Assembly (NCBI RefSeq): GCF_002287235.1
Contig: NZ_LMVP01000445.1
Location: 1-60,705 of the forward strand
Length of the DNA: 60,705 nucleotides
Direction: 5' to 3'
DNA from: Methanosarcina spelaei
GTDB lineage: Archaea > Halobacteriota > Methanosarcinia > Methanosarcinales > Methanosarcinaceae
Below the pieces are notes generated by a model. It saw nothing but the letters and a program-made list of their open reading frames with translations. It was not told the DNA's origin and searched no databases. This document shows, piece after piece, positions 46,499 to 55,572 of this stretch. A program made the position numbers and the translations under genes. Within the stretch, counting starts at the first letter, position 1. Each line of letters opens with the position of its first letter.

Positions 46499-47209
46499 AT
46501 GACTCTTCCAGAAGTCTGTCCACTTGATGAAAGCCAGACATGTAAAGGGCGGGAGTGCCACCTCTTCTGCCTTGAGTGGAGAACGAAAGAACCCACCTGC
46601 CTTATAGGCTACGGCGTAACGAGTAAAATTAAGTCAGGTAAAGCTGACCATAATAAGGATACCTATGCTGAGGATACTTTCCGAAAATTAGGCAGAGATC
46701 CCCTATCTAAAAGAAAAAACGTCTCTGAAAAAGGAGACTGGATCCCTTCAAGGCTCATAAAAAAGTCTCCTGAAAGACATGTTGAAAGGAAAGAAGAAAG
46801 TGTTACTAAGAGCCGGCACTTCCAGGAAACAACTGTAAGGAAGCCTGACCTAAATCCCGAGGTAAACCACGACGAAAAACCGAGAGAAAGATATGCTCTC
46901 AGTGACCCTGAAAAAGCTTCCATGAGGCTGGAATCCAGACTGAAAATTGAGTCGACTGAACAAAACTCGATAATCTATGCAAACACCCAGCCAAGGGTAC
47001 AGGAAAATTCAAAGGCTTCAGAAAAAGTTATTTCAAGAGATAAGCATACAACAATCTTTGTACGTTCTGATACCAGTAAAAAAGATAACTCTTGCTTGCC
47101 AGGAAGAGAAGAAAAAGCAGAAAAGTCCCATGAGAGCAGGGAAAAACGTAGAGATAAAGCAATGGAAATAGATCTTCCTGAAACTTATGATGAGGACTTC
47201 TGGAGTTAA
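46499..47209 (+). CDS. Cys-rich N-terminal domain protein with disordered charged tail
   Basis: 236 residues. The first 40 hold five Cys in CPLDESQTCKGRECHLFC...CLIGY (Cys 7, 15, 20, 24, 34), a likely Zn or Fe-S site. The remainder is highly charged, low complexity (KKSPERHVERKEESVTKS...) and likely disordered. I do not recognise a named family; the N-terminal Cys block looks conserved while the tail does not. No good ribosome binding site is visible; the upstream TTTTTTATAT may be a TATA element for a leaderless message. Confidence 0.6.
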   Translation: MTLPEVCPLDESQTCKGRECHLFCLEWRTKEPTCLIGYGVTSKIKSGKADHNKDTYAEDTFRKLGRDPLSKRKNVSEKGDWIPSRLIKKSPERHVERKEESVTKSRHFQETTVRKPDLNPEVNHDEKPRERYALSDPEKASMRLESRLKIESTEQNSIIYANTQPRVQENSKASEKVISRDKHTTIFVRSDTSKKDNSCLPGREEKAEKSHESREKRRDKAMEIDLPETYDEDFWS

Positions 47210-47971
47210 CCGCCCTCAGCTCGAAAATGGCTGTTTTTCGAAACCATTGAGCTACAACCATTTCACTGACTAATCATAACCATCATGACATTTTAGATTT
47301 AACAGTGGTTTTCGGTCAGCCTTTTTTAAAAGGCTTGTGCTGCAACCGTTGTACTGTTTAATCATGCCATTACGACGTTTTAGATTTAACAGTGATTTTT
47401 GATCAAACTTTTTTTGAAAAAGTTTGCGCTTAAGCCTTTTTTTAAAGGCTTGGTTAACAGTTCTCACGCTAGAAAAAGTAACTCAGGCATAGGCAGACGT
47501 TCCGGAAAGGGTCTCTGACTCTTGAAGGAAATATTATTTTCATTGTTCGGCATTCCTTAAGGTGACCTGCTTGACTCCTTACAGGAGTCAATTGCTCTGG
47601 ATTTTAAGGTGTTGATAAATTATAAACCATGAACATAGAAGACTCAGTACCAAAATCTAGTGATGAATGTAAAACTCAAAATCACTAGATTTTATAAATG
47701 GTCACCATCCATGTAATACAACTTAGTGATTCAAGTCTTTAGATAGCGAATATCGATTTTGATAAAAACTGGATTCTTCTTGCTAATTAAGACTTTCTAT
47801 CAAAAATGCAAAAATCACTGGATTTTGGAACAGAGTCACATAGAAGGATTATGGATAATTAACTGTGCGTCTGAGAGAGAATTTTAATATCGTAAGATTC
47901 TCGTTTTCACTCTACTTAACTTTCATTTCGCATTCCCGGGAAGGAAACAAAAAAGGATACGATGATTCAGG
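47210..47971. other. repeat- and hairpin-rich gap before the TPD nuclease gene
   Basis: Two diverged copies (about 47261-47345 and 47350-47460) share TTTTAGATTTAACAGTG followed by a T-rich hairpin such as AGCCTTTT..AAAAGGCT. A similar AAGCCTTTT...AAGGCTTG hairpin recurs at 48768-48790. No gene was found. The promoter of the following gene must lie near its right end. Confidence 0.55.
47652..47693. promoter_or_regulatory. 13-bp-arm inverted repeat
   Basis: AAAATCTAGTGAT and ATCACTAGATTTT are perfect complements separated by 16 bp. They are followed by TATAAATGG, a TATA-like element. A related AAATCACTGGATTTT block recurs at 47810-47825. Possible operator or a degraded repeat. Confidence 0.45.
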
Positions 47972-48760
47972 ATGGACCGCCAAACATACCAGATAATTTA
48001 TAGCTCACTGCATGATTTTAAAGACGTTTTCCGCCTTTCGGAGGAATATTCCAAACCCGTAGGCGTGCTTGCAACAATCCTCAACCAGAAGGTCGTAAAA
48101 AAGACTCGGTTCAAGCACAGGAAAATTTATTCCCGAGAGAATGAACTTTTTTTAAAATGGAAACAGGGACGTACGATTCTTGATCTTGCAGAGTACACAG
48201 GCTTTCCTCCTACCCTTATGGCATCGCTTATTATGAAGAATTGTCAAATTTCCAAGAAAAGTATAAACTGGTTTTTCAAAAATGTGGACTTAATTGAAAA
48301 CCGTCGCCTTAGAAAGGAAGTCAAAAAAGCTCTAGAGACCGATCATTTTTTTTCTCCTCACGCCCATGAGATGCAGTGTAAGAAAGGTGAGATGGGAGAA
48401 GCACTTATCCAGAAATGGCTTGATGATAGGAAAATTCAGTATTGTACCGAAGTAGAGATTCGAGCTAAGGGAGATGGTAAGACTCCTGATTTTGTCCTGG
48501 AAACTCCTGTATGCATAGACAATCTCATGGTCAACTGGATTGAAAGCAAAGCGCTTTTCGGAGACGACTTCGAACACGAACATTATTCAAAGAAACAGTT
48601 TAGGGAATATGCAGAGATTTTCGGAGAGGGCATGGTTGTCTACTGGTATGGGTATCTCGAAGATATCCCTGCTGAAGGGTATCTTGTAAAAAACTATAGC
48701 TTTTTTGAAGAGTATGAAAAGGAAATTGACGAGCTATTTAATTACCTTGTATACTGGTGA
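47972..48760 (+). CDS. TPD-motif protein, archaeal homologue of CDIN1 (C15orf41)
   Basis: 262 residues. N-terminal helical part with a helix-turn-helix-like stretch (TILDLAEYTGFPPTLMASLIM, about 70-90), then a C-terminal PD-(D/E)xK nuclease fold. Key residues visible are the TPD motif (171-173), then W-I-E-S-K (189-193) giving the E-x-K. GEMGEALIQKWLDD precedes it, as in resolvase-like folds. Human CDIN1, mutated in congenital dyserythropoietic anaemia I, belongs to this group; the molecular function remains unclear. Convergent with rad50-mre11, which fits a DNA-repair link but proves nothing. Confidence 0.8.
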   Translation: MDRQTYQIIYSSLHDFKDVFRLSEEYSKPVGVLATILNQKVVKKTRFKHRKIYSRENELFLKWKQGRTILDLAEYTGFPPTLMASLIMKNCQISKKSINWFFKNVDLIENRRLRKEVKKALETDHFFSPHAHEMQCKKGEMGEALIQKWLDDRKIQYCTEVEIRAKGDGKTPDFVLETPVCIDNLMVNWIESKALFGDDFEHEHYSKKQFREYAEIFGEGMVVYWYGYLEDIPAEGYLVKNYSFFEEYEKEIDELFNYLVYW

Positions 48761-48849
48761 ACCGCAAGCCTTTTCAAAAAAGGCTTGAGCGAAAACCCCA
48801 GTAACATTTGGATTTGAGAACCTTATCCCCAAACCCTATAGGCGTGATA

Positions 48850-48887
48850 AACCGGCGCAACGGTTTTGATCAACCGGCGCAACGGTT
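48850..48887. repeat. two 22-bp-spaced copies of a GC-rich quasi-palindrome
   Basis: AACCGGCGCAACGGTT occurs twice, just before the rad50 stop in the convergent space, and each copy is almost its own inverted complement. With the hairpin at 48768-48790 it probably blocks convergent transcription. Confidence 0.6.
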
Positions 48888-48890
48888 GTA

Positions 48891-51800
48891 TTAAAGTTTT
48901 ACAATAGATGACATATTGGTAATAGGATCTTTTTCTACCTGGAAGACATGGTCTGCCGAATCTATAAGGGATTCGTCATGTGAGACCACAATAATCTGGC
49001 CTACGCCTATGCCGCGCATCATGTCTATTAGTTTCAAAAGCTGGTTTATATGACCGCGGTCCAGAAAAACCGTAGGTTCGTCCAGGATCATGGGGGGAAG
49101 CCCGTCTGCCCTGTCTCCGCCGAAACCCATAGCAAGAAGCCTATAGATTGCACAGCGCAGGACAAGGTTAAAGATTGCACGTTCTCCTCCGCTAAGGAGT
49201 TTGGGTTCAAGGGGAGTGCCGTCCTTTCTGTAAACCGTGAGATTATATTCCGGGTCGAGTTCGATATGGGAATAGGCATTGTTTGTGTACATGAAGCTGA
49301 ACATTTCATTCAAAAGGGTAGAAAGGGCCCCTATATTTTTTGTCCGCATATCAGCCCGAACGCGCATATACATGCTCTCAAGTTCCTCGGCATTACTATA
49401 TATGGCTTCGAGATACTGTTGCCTGTTTTCAAGAGCTTTGAGTTCGTCTTTCAGCTCATTGCGGCGTTTTAAGCTGTTCTCAACCATTCCGACTTCTTTT
49501 AAGAGCGCATCTTTAGTAGCCGTTATTTGCCGGGTTTTTTCAGTGAGGGTTGCCTGATACTCTTCAAGTTGAGTACGCTTTGACTGAAGATCTTCGAACC
49601 TGCTTCCCTCCAGCTTTCCTTCAAGCTGTTTTACCCGCTCGTTTCTTTCAAGGATCTCCCGGTCAAAAAAGCTGACTTTTTCGGCAAGGTTTCTGATTGA
49701 AGCCTCAAGTTCTGAGATTTTGTGCTTTATGTTATCCATCTGGATCAGGTTTGCCCCGAGTTTTTTTGTCTTCAAGAGATGCTTTGCACTCTCTTTATGG
49801 GTTTCTTTTGCCAGGGCTTCTTTTTTCCTCAGGGTTTCAAGTTCAACTTCCAGAATTTTGAGTTTTTCCTTTTCCAGAGTCTCTCGTTCGGCAAGTCCTT
49901 TTAATTTTTTACTGAGCTCCTCAAGCCTCTGCCCGTAATTTTCGATCAGCGCAAGGGAAGTCCTTATTTTTCCGTTAAGGCTCTCAATTTCCGAGGCGTT
50001 TTCAGCAAGTTTTTTCTCAAAAGCTTTTGCCTCTCGAAGCACTCTTTCACTCTCGCCATGGGCTTTTTGAGCAGCAGCCTCCCAGCCCTGCAGAGCTTTA
50101 ATATCAGGGAGGAGCTTTCCTATTTTAGCCTCAAGTTCCTCCTTTTGTTTATTAAGACCTTCGAGTTTTAGAGAATCTTCCTCGGTTCGGGTTCTATGGA
50201 TAGTTATCCTTTCCTGGAAGTCCTTTGCCTTATTTTTGAGTCTTTCAGTTTCCAGGTCGTAATCCAAAATTCGCTTCTCCAGTTTTTTTGCATCCTTGAG
50301 CCGATTAAGTTTTTTCTCTACTTCGGCCTGCTGGAGTTTTATATCGAGAAGTTCTGCTGCAAGCTTTTCTTTCTTCTGTTCGGATTCTCCGGTTGTGCAT
50401 GCAATTTCAGAGCCTTTAAGATCCTGTCCGCATGTAGGGCATTTTCCTTCAGTAAGCAACTGCCGGTTTTTACGGATTACTTTATCAAGCTCCCTGATAG
50501 TAGCTTCAAGCTCCTTTTCCCGCCCATGTAACCTGTTTTTATTTTCCAGCAGAAGTTCACTTAGATATTCCAGGTCCTCGAGTTGTTCTCCGGTAAAGCC
50601 AAGTCCCTTTAACCCTGCGGAAGCTTCGGATTTTTGCTCATGGACTCCCAGAATTGCCTTTTCATTTTCCCTGAGCTCTTCTTCAAGGATTTCTATATCG
50701 GTTTTACTTTTTCGGACTGTGACCCTGTAATTTTGAAGTTCCTTATCAAGTGTGAGAAGATTTATATCTCCTGTTTCTTTTTCTTTAAAAGCGAGTGCAA
50801 GTTTTGTTGAGGCTTCGTTTTTTCGTTCACGCAGAAGGCTCTCTTTTTCTTCCAGCTCTTTTATGAATAAAGGAATTTCATAAGTATCCGTGAAGCCTGT
50901 AGTCTCTTTTGCATCTTCTTTTAACTTTTTATTCTCATCCTCTATTCTCAGTATATTTTTCCTGTTTTCTTCAATTTTTCCGTTTGTAGTCCCAATATCC
51001 GTCCTACACTGCGTAAAAATCCGTTCAGTTTCAGTCTTTTCGTTTTCAAGATCGTTTAGAGCCTGAGTATGAACCTCTTCTTCTCTGAGGAGAAGAGCAA
51101 GTTCTTTTGAGATCGCATTTACCTTTTCCCTGGCAAGAAACTCCTCTTTTTCCTGCTGCAAGCTTAGTGCCTCAATCTCAAGGTCTCCAAAGCCGCATTC
51201 TTCCCGAATAAGATTATTTTCTTCTCCCAGTCCGAGCAGAGCCTGCCTTTGTTCATGGGTTTCTCCGGCGAAAACTTCTTTTTCCCGGATACAGTCAGTC
51301 TTGTCTTCCTGAGACTTAGCCAGGGCCTGCTTAAGACCCTGGATTTCCTGGAGGCGTTCCCTGTGCTCTGTAATCATCAGGTCGAGTTTTTCTTTCTGAA
51401 CAGCTGCAGCCTCTCTATTCTCATTGAATTTTTTTAAGACAGCATCGCTGTCCTTTACCTTCTGCCTGAGCCCATTCAAAACAGCATGCGGTTCTATGCT
51501 TTCAATTCCTTCAATTTCAGCTGTTACTCCCGAAAGGCTGTTACTGGTGTCTCTTTGAAGCCTTCTTACCGCTGTTTTTGCACTTCCAGCTCTTTCCCTA
51601 TATTCTTCGAGCTTTCCAAGCTGCAGAAGGCCGTCAATCATTCGCTGCCTGTCTTTTGGTCTTGCATTAATGAGTACATCAATTTCACCCTGCCTGATGT
51701 AAGCGCAGTTTCTGTATGCCTCTTCGTCCATATTCAGAAGGGAACAGACCTCTTCGTAAGTCCGGGTAGCCTGATCGATAATACTTTCCCCATTGGCATA

Positions 51801-52115
51801 GAGCACGCATTTTGAATTTGAAACGTTCTCACTTTTAGGGGAATACCTGAAAGCCTGTTCGATAAGATAATCCTGCCCTAAATGCTCAAAACCCAGGTTT
51901 ATTTTTGCATTTTCAGCCCCCTTGAAGACCACATCCGCAAGCACAAAATCCTTTGAGAGAATTTTGCTCCCAAAAAGCCCCATAAAACAGGCCTCAAGCA
52001 GGCTGGACTTCCCACTCCCGTTTACTCCGGAAATGACTGTAACTCCGTCTTCAAATGTAAAATCCAGTTTTTTATAACTCCGGATGTTTTCAACATACAG
52101 GTTTTTGAGCTTCAC
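48891..52115 (-). CDS. rad50: DNA double-strand break repair ATPase Rad50
   Basis: 1074 residues. SMC-like ATPase that holds DNA ends with Mre11. N-terminal Walker A GVNGSGKSS, long coiled coils (about 170-900), zinc hook CPTCGQDL near residue 556, C-terminal signature LLSGGERAIFNLVL and Walker B PPMILDEPTVFLD with the D-loop. Starts with GTG, overlapping the mre11 TGA by 4 nt (GTGA), so translation is coupled. Usual archaeal length is about 880, so the coiled coils are long. Confidence 0.96.
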   Translation of the reverse strand: MKLKNLYVENIRSYKKLDFTFEDGVTVISGVNGSGKSSLLEACFMGLFGSKILSKDFVLADVVFKGAENAKINLGFEHLGQDYLIEQAFRYSPKSENVSNSKCVLYANGESIIDQATRTYEEVCSLLNMDEEAYRNCAYIRQGEIDVLINARPKDRQRMIDGLLQLGKLEEYRERAGSAKTAVRRLQRDTSNSLSGVTAEIEGIESIEPHAVLNGLRQKVKDSDAVLKKFNENREAAAVQKEKLDLMITEHRERLQEIQGLKQALAKSQEDKTDCIREKEVFAGETHEQRQALLGLGEENNLIREECGFGDLEIEALSLQQEKEEFLAREKVNAISKELALLLREEEVHTQALNDLENEKTETERIFTQCRTDIGTTNGKIEENRKNILRIEDENKKLKEDAKETTGFTDTYEIPLFIKELEEKESLLRERKNEASTKLALAFKEKETGDINLLTLDKELQNYRVTVRKSKTDIEILEEELRENEKAILGVHEQKSEASAGLKGLGFTGEQLEDLEYLSELLLENKNRLHGREKELEATIRELDKVIRKNRQLLTEGKCPTCGQDLKGSEIACTTGESEQKKEKLAAELLDIKLQQAEVEKKLNRLKDAKKLEKRILDYDLETERLKNKAKDFQERITIHRTRTEEDSLKLEGLNKQKEELEAKIGKLLPDIKALQGWEAAAQKAHGESERVLREAKAFEKKLAENASEIESLNGKIRTSLALIENYGQRLEELSKKLKGLAERETLEKEKLKILEVELETLRKKEALAKETHKESAKHLLKTKKLGANLIQMDNIKHKISELEASIRNLAEKVSFFDREILERNERVKQLEGKLEGSRFEDLQSKRTQLEEYQATLTEKTRQITATKDALLKEVGMVENSLKRRNELKDELKALENRQQYLEAIYSNAEELESMYMRVRADMRTKNIGALSTLLNEMFSFMYTNNAYSHIELDPEYNLTVYRKDGTPLEPKLLSGGERAIFNLVLRCAIYRLLAMGFGGDRADGLPPMILDEPTVFLDRGHINQLLKLIDMMRGIGVGQIIVVSHDESLIDSADHVFQVEKDPITNMSSIVKL

Positions 52116-54433
52116 AGGTAATCACCAAGGTTATACTGTCGAGGTACTACAGCAGTTTTTCTCCTTCCTTTTTTCGACCCTGTCTTCCCCGTTTTTTCGT
52201 TTAGCTCTGTAGCCCTGGAAGGTTCCTCTTCAGGTAACTTTTCGGCTTTGCCTGTTTTTTCCCTCTCAGGTTTGCTTTTAACCCTGGATTCAGACAGCTT
52301 TTTACTCTTCTTCTCAGGCTCATTTTCAGGATTACTTTCGAGTTCGCTCTCAGGACTACTTTCAGATTCAATCTCAGGATTACTTTCAGGTTCAATTTCA
52401 GGATTACTTTCAGGATTACTTTCAGGATTACTTTCAGGTTCAATTTCAGGATTACTTTCAGATCTACTTTCAAGCTTTCTTTCAGTTTTACTTTCAGATT
52501 TAATTTCAGGCTTCTTTTCGGTTCGACCTCTAGATTTAGTTTCAGATTTCCTTTCGGCCTGACTTTCAGGTTTAACTTCAGGTTCGTTATCTTTGTCTTT
52601 CCTGAACTCGGTTTCTATTTCTTGAGTTTTTCCAGGATTCTCTGAAGTTCTCTGCAGGATATTCGATTCGAGCGGCACTATAGGTTTACTCGATAACTCT
52701 ATTGATCTCGAATCCGACATTTTCAGAAACTCCGAATTCGATGGTTCTTCAGAGCTTGAGCTTAGAGCCAGTTCGGAGCGGTCCTGATTCATGGCTGAAA
52801 TCTCAATGCTCTTTGAGGTTTCAATGCTCTTTGACACCTCAGTACTCTTTTTAGTATCCTTTTTTTCAGTATCATTAACTTGGTCTGAAGTCCTCAGAAC
52901 TCCTGAGAGTTCAGTAATTTCAAGTTTGCCGGTAATTGTTCCGGCCGGTCTTTTTTTTCCTGCAAATTTGTTTTCCTCTACAGCATCGGTTTTTATCTCT
53001 TCAAATTCCAGAAATCCTGTAGTGGTGGCAGAACTTGCGATGCTGGCAGTGTAAGCAGAATTGTCGGAACTGGCCGAACTGGCAGGAATCTCTATCCTGA
53101 AATCAGGGCTTTTGAAATCCGTAGTTTTTGCTTCAATAAGTTTCGAAAGCCTGCTTTCGGTCTCCTCGTCAACCCTTGACCTTGAAATATCAGGACTCCG
53201 AACAATTTCATCAATAATCAGCCCGCCGTCGTTTAAGCTCATTTTCCGGATCTCACTTGCAACGGCATGGTCAGGATCAGAAAAGGTTACCTTTAAGACT
53301 TCTTCAGGGAAGGATTCTTTTGCCCTCCGATCTATAACTTTTGGTACAAGAGCTCCTTTATTAAGCAGGTACTCCTCAAGCTCGCTCTGTGACAGGACTA
53401 CCCCCGAGTCCCCAAAAATTTCCAGAAATACTACGGATTCACGGATTTCTTCCAGATATTCGTCCACTTTAGAAAATATCTGTTCATAGGGTTTATCTTC
53501 CCCTTTCAACTCTACTCGAATGGAAAGAAATCTCCGGGTTGGAATTGTTCGCTTGCTAATTTCAAGCCCTTTTTCGGAAAGTGTGATGATATTATAGGAA
53601 CGGGCTTCTTTTTCGGACAGACTATTTCGTTCCGTACTGCCAGGGTAAGTAATCCAGGTCTCTCCGGTCTTATTTTTAATTATTGAATGTTCATGGTAGT
53701 CGCCAAGAAGAATTGCATCAACCTTGAAAGGAAGATTTTCAAGCACCTCGTCACAGTCCCATTCCGCATACGGAAAAGGACTCATTATCTGGTGCATGAC
53801 AAGCAGTTTCCAGCATTTTTCCGCAGGAGAGGATGGGATAGAAGAGGTGGACGAAGGAGAAGGGCTGGATAGATTAGAAGAAGTGGACGGAGTTGATTGG
53901 GCTGAAGGAGTTGAGGAAGTGGAAGGAGTTGAGGAAGTGGAAGGGGTTGAGGAAGTGGAGTCAGTGGAATCAGTGGAAGAGCTGGAAACAGCATTGGAGT
54001 CCGGCGCGTCAAACTCTGAATAGTCGAAGATAGGAATTTTTGATTTCGGGACACTGTCGATTCCGTAGATGGCCGCATTACCTATTATATGTGGTTTTTT
54101 CCCGAGCCTTGCCGCAAGTCTCATTTCTTCAAAAAGGTCAAGCCACTGAGTATTCTGTTTGCTCTCATGGTTCCCGACAATTCCTAAAAAAGGTATGTTA
54201 GCCGCCTTGAGCCTGGACAGGAGATTTATTGTCTCAAGGAGGTCTTCAAGGGTCGGGTTCCTCGAATCAAAAAGGTCTCCCGCATGCACTACGGCATCGA
54301 CCTGCATCTCAATCGCATCTTTTACAACAAGTTCGAAAGCTGCAAAAAAATCGTTTCTCCGTGCCTCGCTGTGGTACTGCCTGTATCCCAGATGCGTGTC
54401 TGCAGTGTGGAGTATCCTTATTTCCCTGGCCAT
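52112..54433 (-). CDS. mre11: DNA double-strand break repair nuclease Mre11, with insertion and long repetitive tail
   Basis: 773 residues against about 400-620 for relatives. Phosphoesterase motifs are intact: HTADTHLG (His9), HAGDLFD, GNHE, LLVMHQ and GDYHEHS. A Ser/Thr/Pro-rich stretch of about 60 residues (about 143-203, SSTPSTSSTPSTSS type) interrupts the catalytic domain between GNHE and LLVMHQ. After the capping domain (to about 400) comes a long low-complexity region, and from about 600 a repeated ESNPEIEPES segment. The protein ends RQYNLGDYL, which resembles a PIP-box (Q-x-x-L-x-x-aromatic). First gene of the pair with rad50. Confidence 0.93.
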   Translation of the reverse strand: MAREIRILHTADTHLGYRQYHSEARRNDFFAAFELVVKDAIEMQVDAVVHAGDLFDSRNPTLEDLLETINLLSRLKAANIPFLGIVGNHESKQNTQWLDLFEEMRLAARLGKKPHIIGNAAIYGIDSVPKSKIPIFDYSEFDAPDSNAVSSSSTDSTDSTSSTPSTSSTPSTSSTPSAQSTPSTSSNLSSPSPSSTSSIPSSPAEKCWKLLVMHQIMSPFPYAEWDCDEVLENLPFKVDAILLGDYHEHSIIKNKTGETWITYPGSTERNSLSEKEARSYNIITLSEKGLEISKRTIPTRRFLSIRVELKGEDKPYEQIFSKVDEYLEEIRESVVFLEIFGDSGVVLSQSELEEYLLNKGALVPKVIDRRAKESFPEEVLKVTFSDPDHAVASEIRKMSLNDGGLIIDEIVRSPDISRSRVDEETESRLSKLIEAKTTDFKSPDFRIEIPASSASSDNSAYTASIASSATTTGFLEFEEIKTDAVEENKFAGKKRPAGTITGKLEITELSGVLRTSDQVNDTEKKDTKKSTEVSKSIETSKSIEISAMNQDRSELALSSSSEEPSNSEFLKMSDSRSIELSSKPIVPLESNILQRTSENPGKTQEIETEFRKDKDNEPEVKPESQAERKSETKSRGRTEKKPEIKSESKTERKLESRSESNPEIEPESNPESNPESNPEIEPESNPEIESESSPESELESNPENEPEKKSKKLSESRVKSKPEREKTGKAEKLPEEEPSRATELNEKTGKTGSKKGRRKTAVVPRQYNLGDYL
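52321..52480 (-). repeat. in-frame minisatellite in mre11 tail
   Basis: TCAGGATTACTTTCAGGTTC-type units of 12-18 bp on the plus strand encode the ESNPESNPEIEPES repeats of the Mre11 tail. Confidence 0.8.
53824..54007 (-). repeat. in-frame minisatellite inside the mre11 catalytic domain
   Basis: GTTGAGGAAGTGGAAGGA units (18 bp) and shorter derivatives encode the STPSTS repeats inserted between phosphoesterase motifs. Confidence 0.85.
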
Positions 54434-54862
54434 GGTTCTATCAGTCTCTAATTTTTACCCTATAAGGGTTTCTATATTAGTAATTAACTAATTTCCACAG
54501 AAATCATACCGACTTTAAATTTCGAGTTAATATCTTTAGTGCCGTAATGCTGACTAATTGACGTAAATCCGACATAAGATTCAAAAATAGACTTCTAAAG
54601 GTACTTCGAATGGTAGGCAGCCTAGATATTTATATCAGTTCAAGGAGATCACGGTGACGATTTTAGGCTGTTTTCGGTTCATGAAACGGCACGGCCGGAC
54701 CATGTGGATTTCAGTTAAATGAAACAAGGTATCTCAACCAGTCCTATTCAGTCAGGGAGTTCTTTTTAAAAGATGAAGACACAAAAAAGAAAAAGAAAAA
54801 AACCACACATTGCAAATTATTTTTTCCCTGCATAATAAACACAAGCTTTTTGCGAAGCCGAC
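54434..54862. other. gap between mre11 and the next gene
   Basis: AT-rich, with no gene seen. It should contain the mre11-rad50 promoter on the minus strand. Confidence 0.4.
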
Positions 54863-55225
54863 TCATACACATCTTCTTGGGTTTGCAACCTCTCTTTTAA
54901 GAATTTCCATCCAATCCGGAGCCTGTACCCCTGGATACTCATACCCTAAAAGAAGCACTTCGCTGAATTCTTCGCCTTCAGCCGACATGGACCCTGTTAC
55001 CTCATATGTTGGAAACGGGACAGGAAGGACTCCTTTTACAGTCTCATCAACCTCCAGTTTCGTAAGCCTGGTGACGTTCTCAGTAAAAAGCACTTCTTCC
55101 GCACTGCTCGCAGCCACAATAGGTATTGTACGAATCGAGTGATATATACACGATTCAACTACAGCAAATCCAAGTACGAGTTCTTTCCAGATCATAGGTT
55201 TATTCCGGTCGGTTGTTTCTGCCAC
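54863..55225 (-). CDS. conserved hypothetical protein (possibly DUF473-like)
   Basis: 120 residues, starting with GTG after GGGGGAT. Beta-rich pattern with a hydrophobic opening (ELVLGFAVVESCIYHSIRTIPIVAASSAEE), a TRLTKLEVDETVKGVLP segment and a C-terminal YEYPGVQAPDWMEILKRE. The arrangement recalls DUF473, small archaeal proteins of unknown function, but this is a weak guess. No membrane segment and no operon partner. Upstream lies a 10-bp-phased repeat. Confidence 0.6.
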   Translation of the reverse strand: MAETTDRNKPMIWKELVLGFAVVESCIYHSIRTIPIVAASSAEEVLFTENVTRLTKLEVDETVKGVLPVPFPTYEVTGSMSAEGEEFSEVLLLGYEYPGVQAPDWMEILKREVANPRRCV

Positions 55226-55253
55226 TGTTTATCCCCCAACTATAAACATTTGG

Positions 55254-55313
55254 TTTCGTTCAATTTCGTTCAGTTTCATTTGATTTCATTTGGTTTCATT
55301 TGGTTTCATTTGA
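55254..55313. repeat. six 10-bp phased repeats
   Basis: TTTCGTTCAA, TTTCGTTCAG, TTTCATTTGA, TTTCATTTGG (twice) and TTTCATTTGA follow one another with an exact 10-bp period. TTT tracts in step with the helix turn favour curved DNA. Located 30-90 bp upstream of the minus-strand gene at 55225. Confidence 0.9.
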
Positions 55314-55572
55314 TTTTACGGATTTTGAGCTTATAGAAAGGATATGACCGTAAGCGATAAGTTATTTTCTTTTATGAAAATCAACACCTGTAGTCTCTAT
55401 TTTTATATTTCGATAATATGTGAAAATATCTCTAAAACCGTATCCAGAATAAAAATGAATCCGGAATATTTCTTTTTCTTGGAAACACAGCAAACCGGAA
55501 CTACTGAAACAGATAGAGAAATTTAAATACTTTTAGAAATTCCGATCTTCTAGAAATATGGGAGCTGTTTAA

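Noticed and set aside
55344-55526. 60-codon frame before NTF2-like copy A
   Set aside because: It covers the promoter and leader of the next gene, which is partly duplicated at 57420-57510 without keeping this frame.
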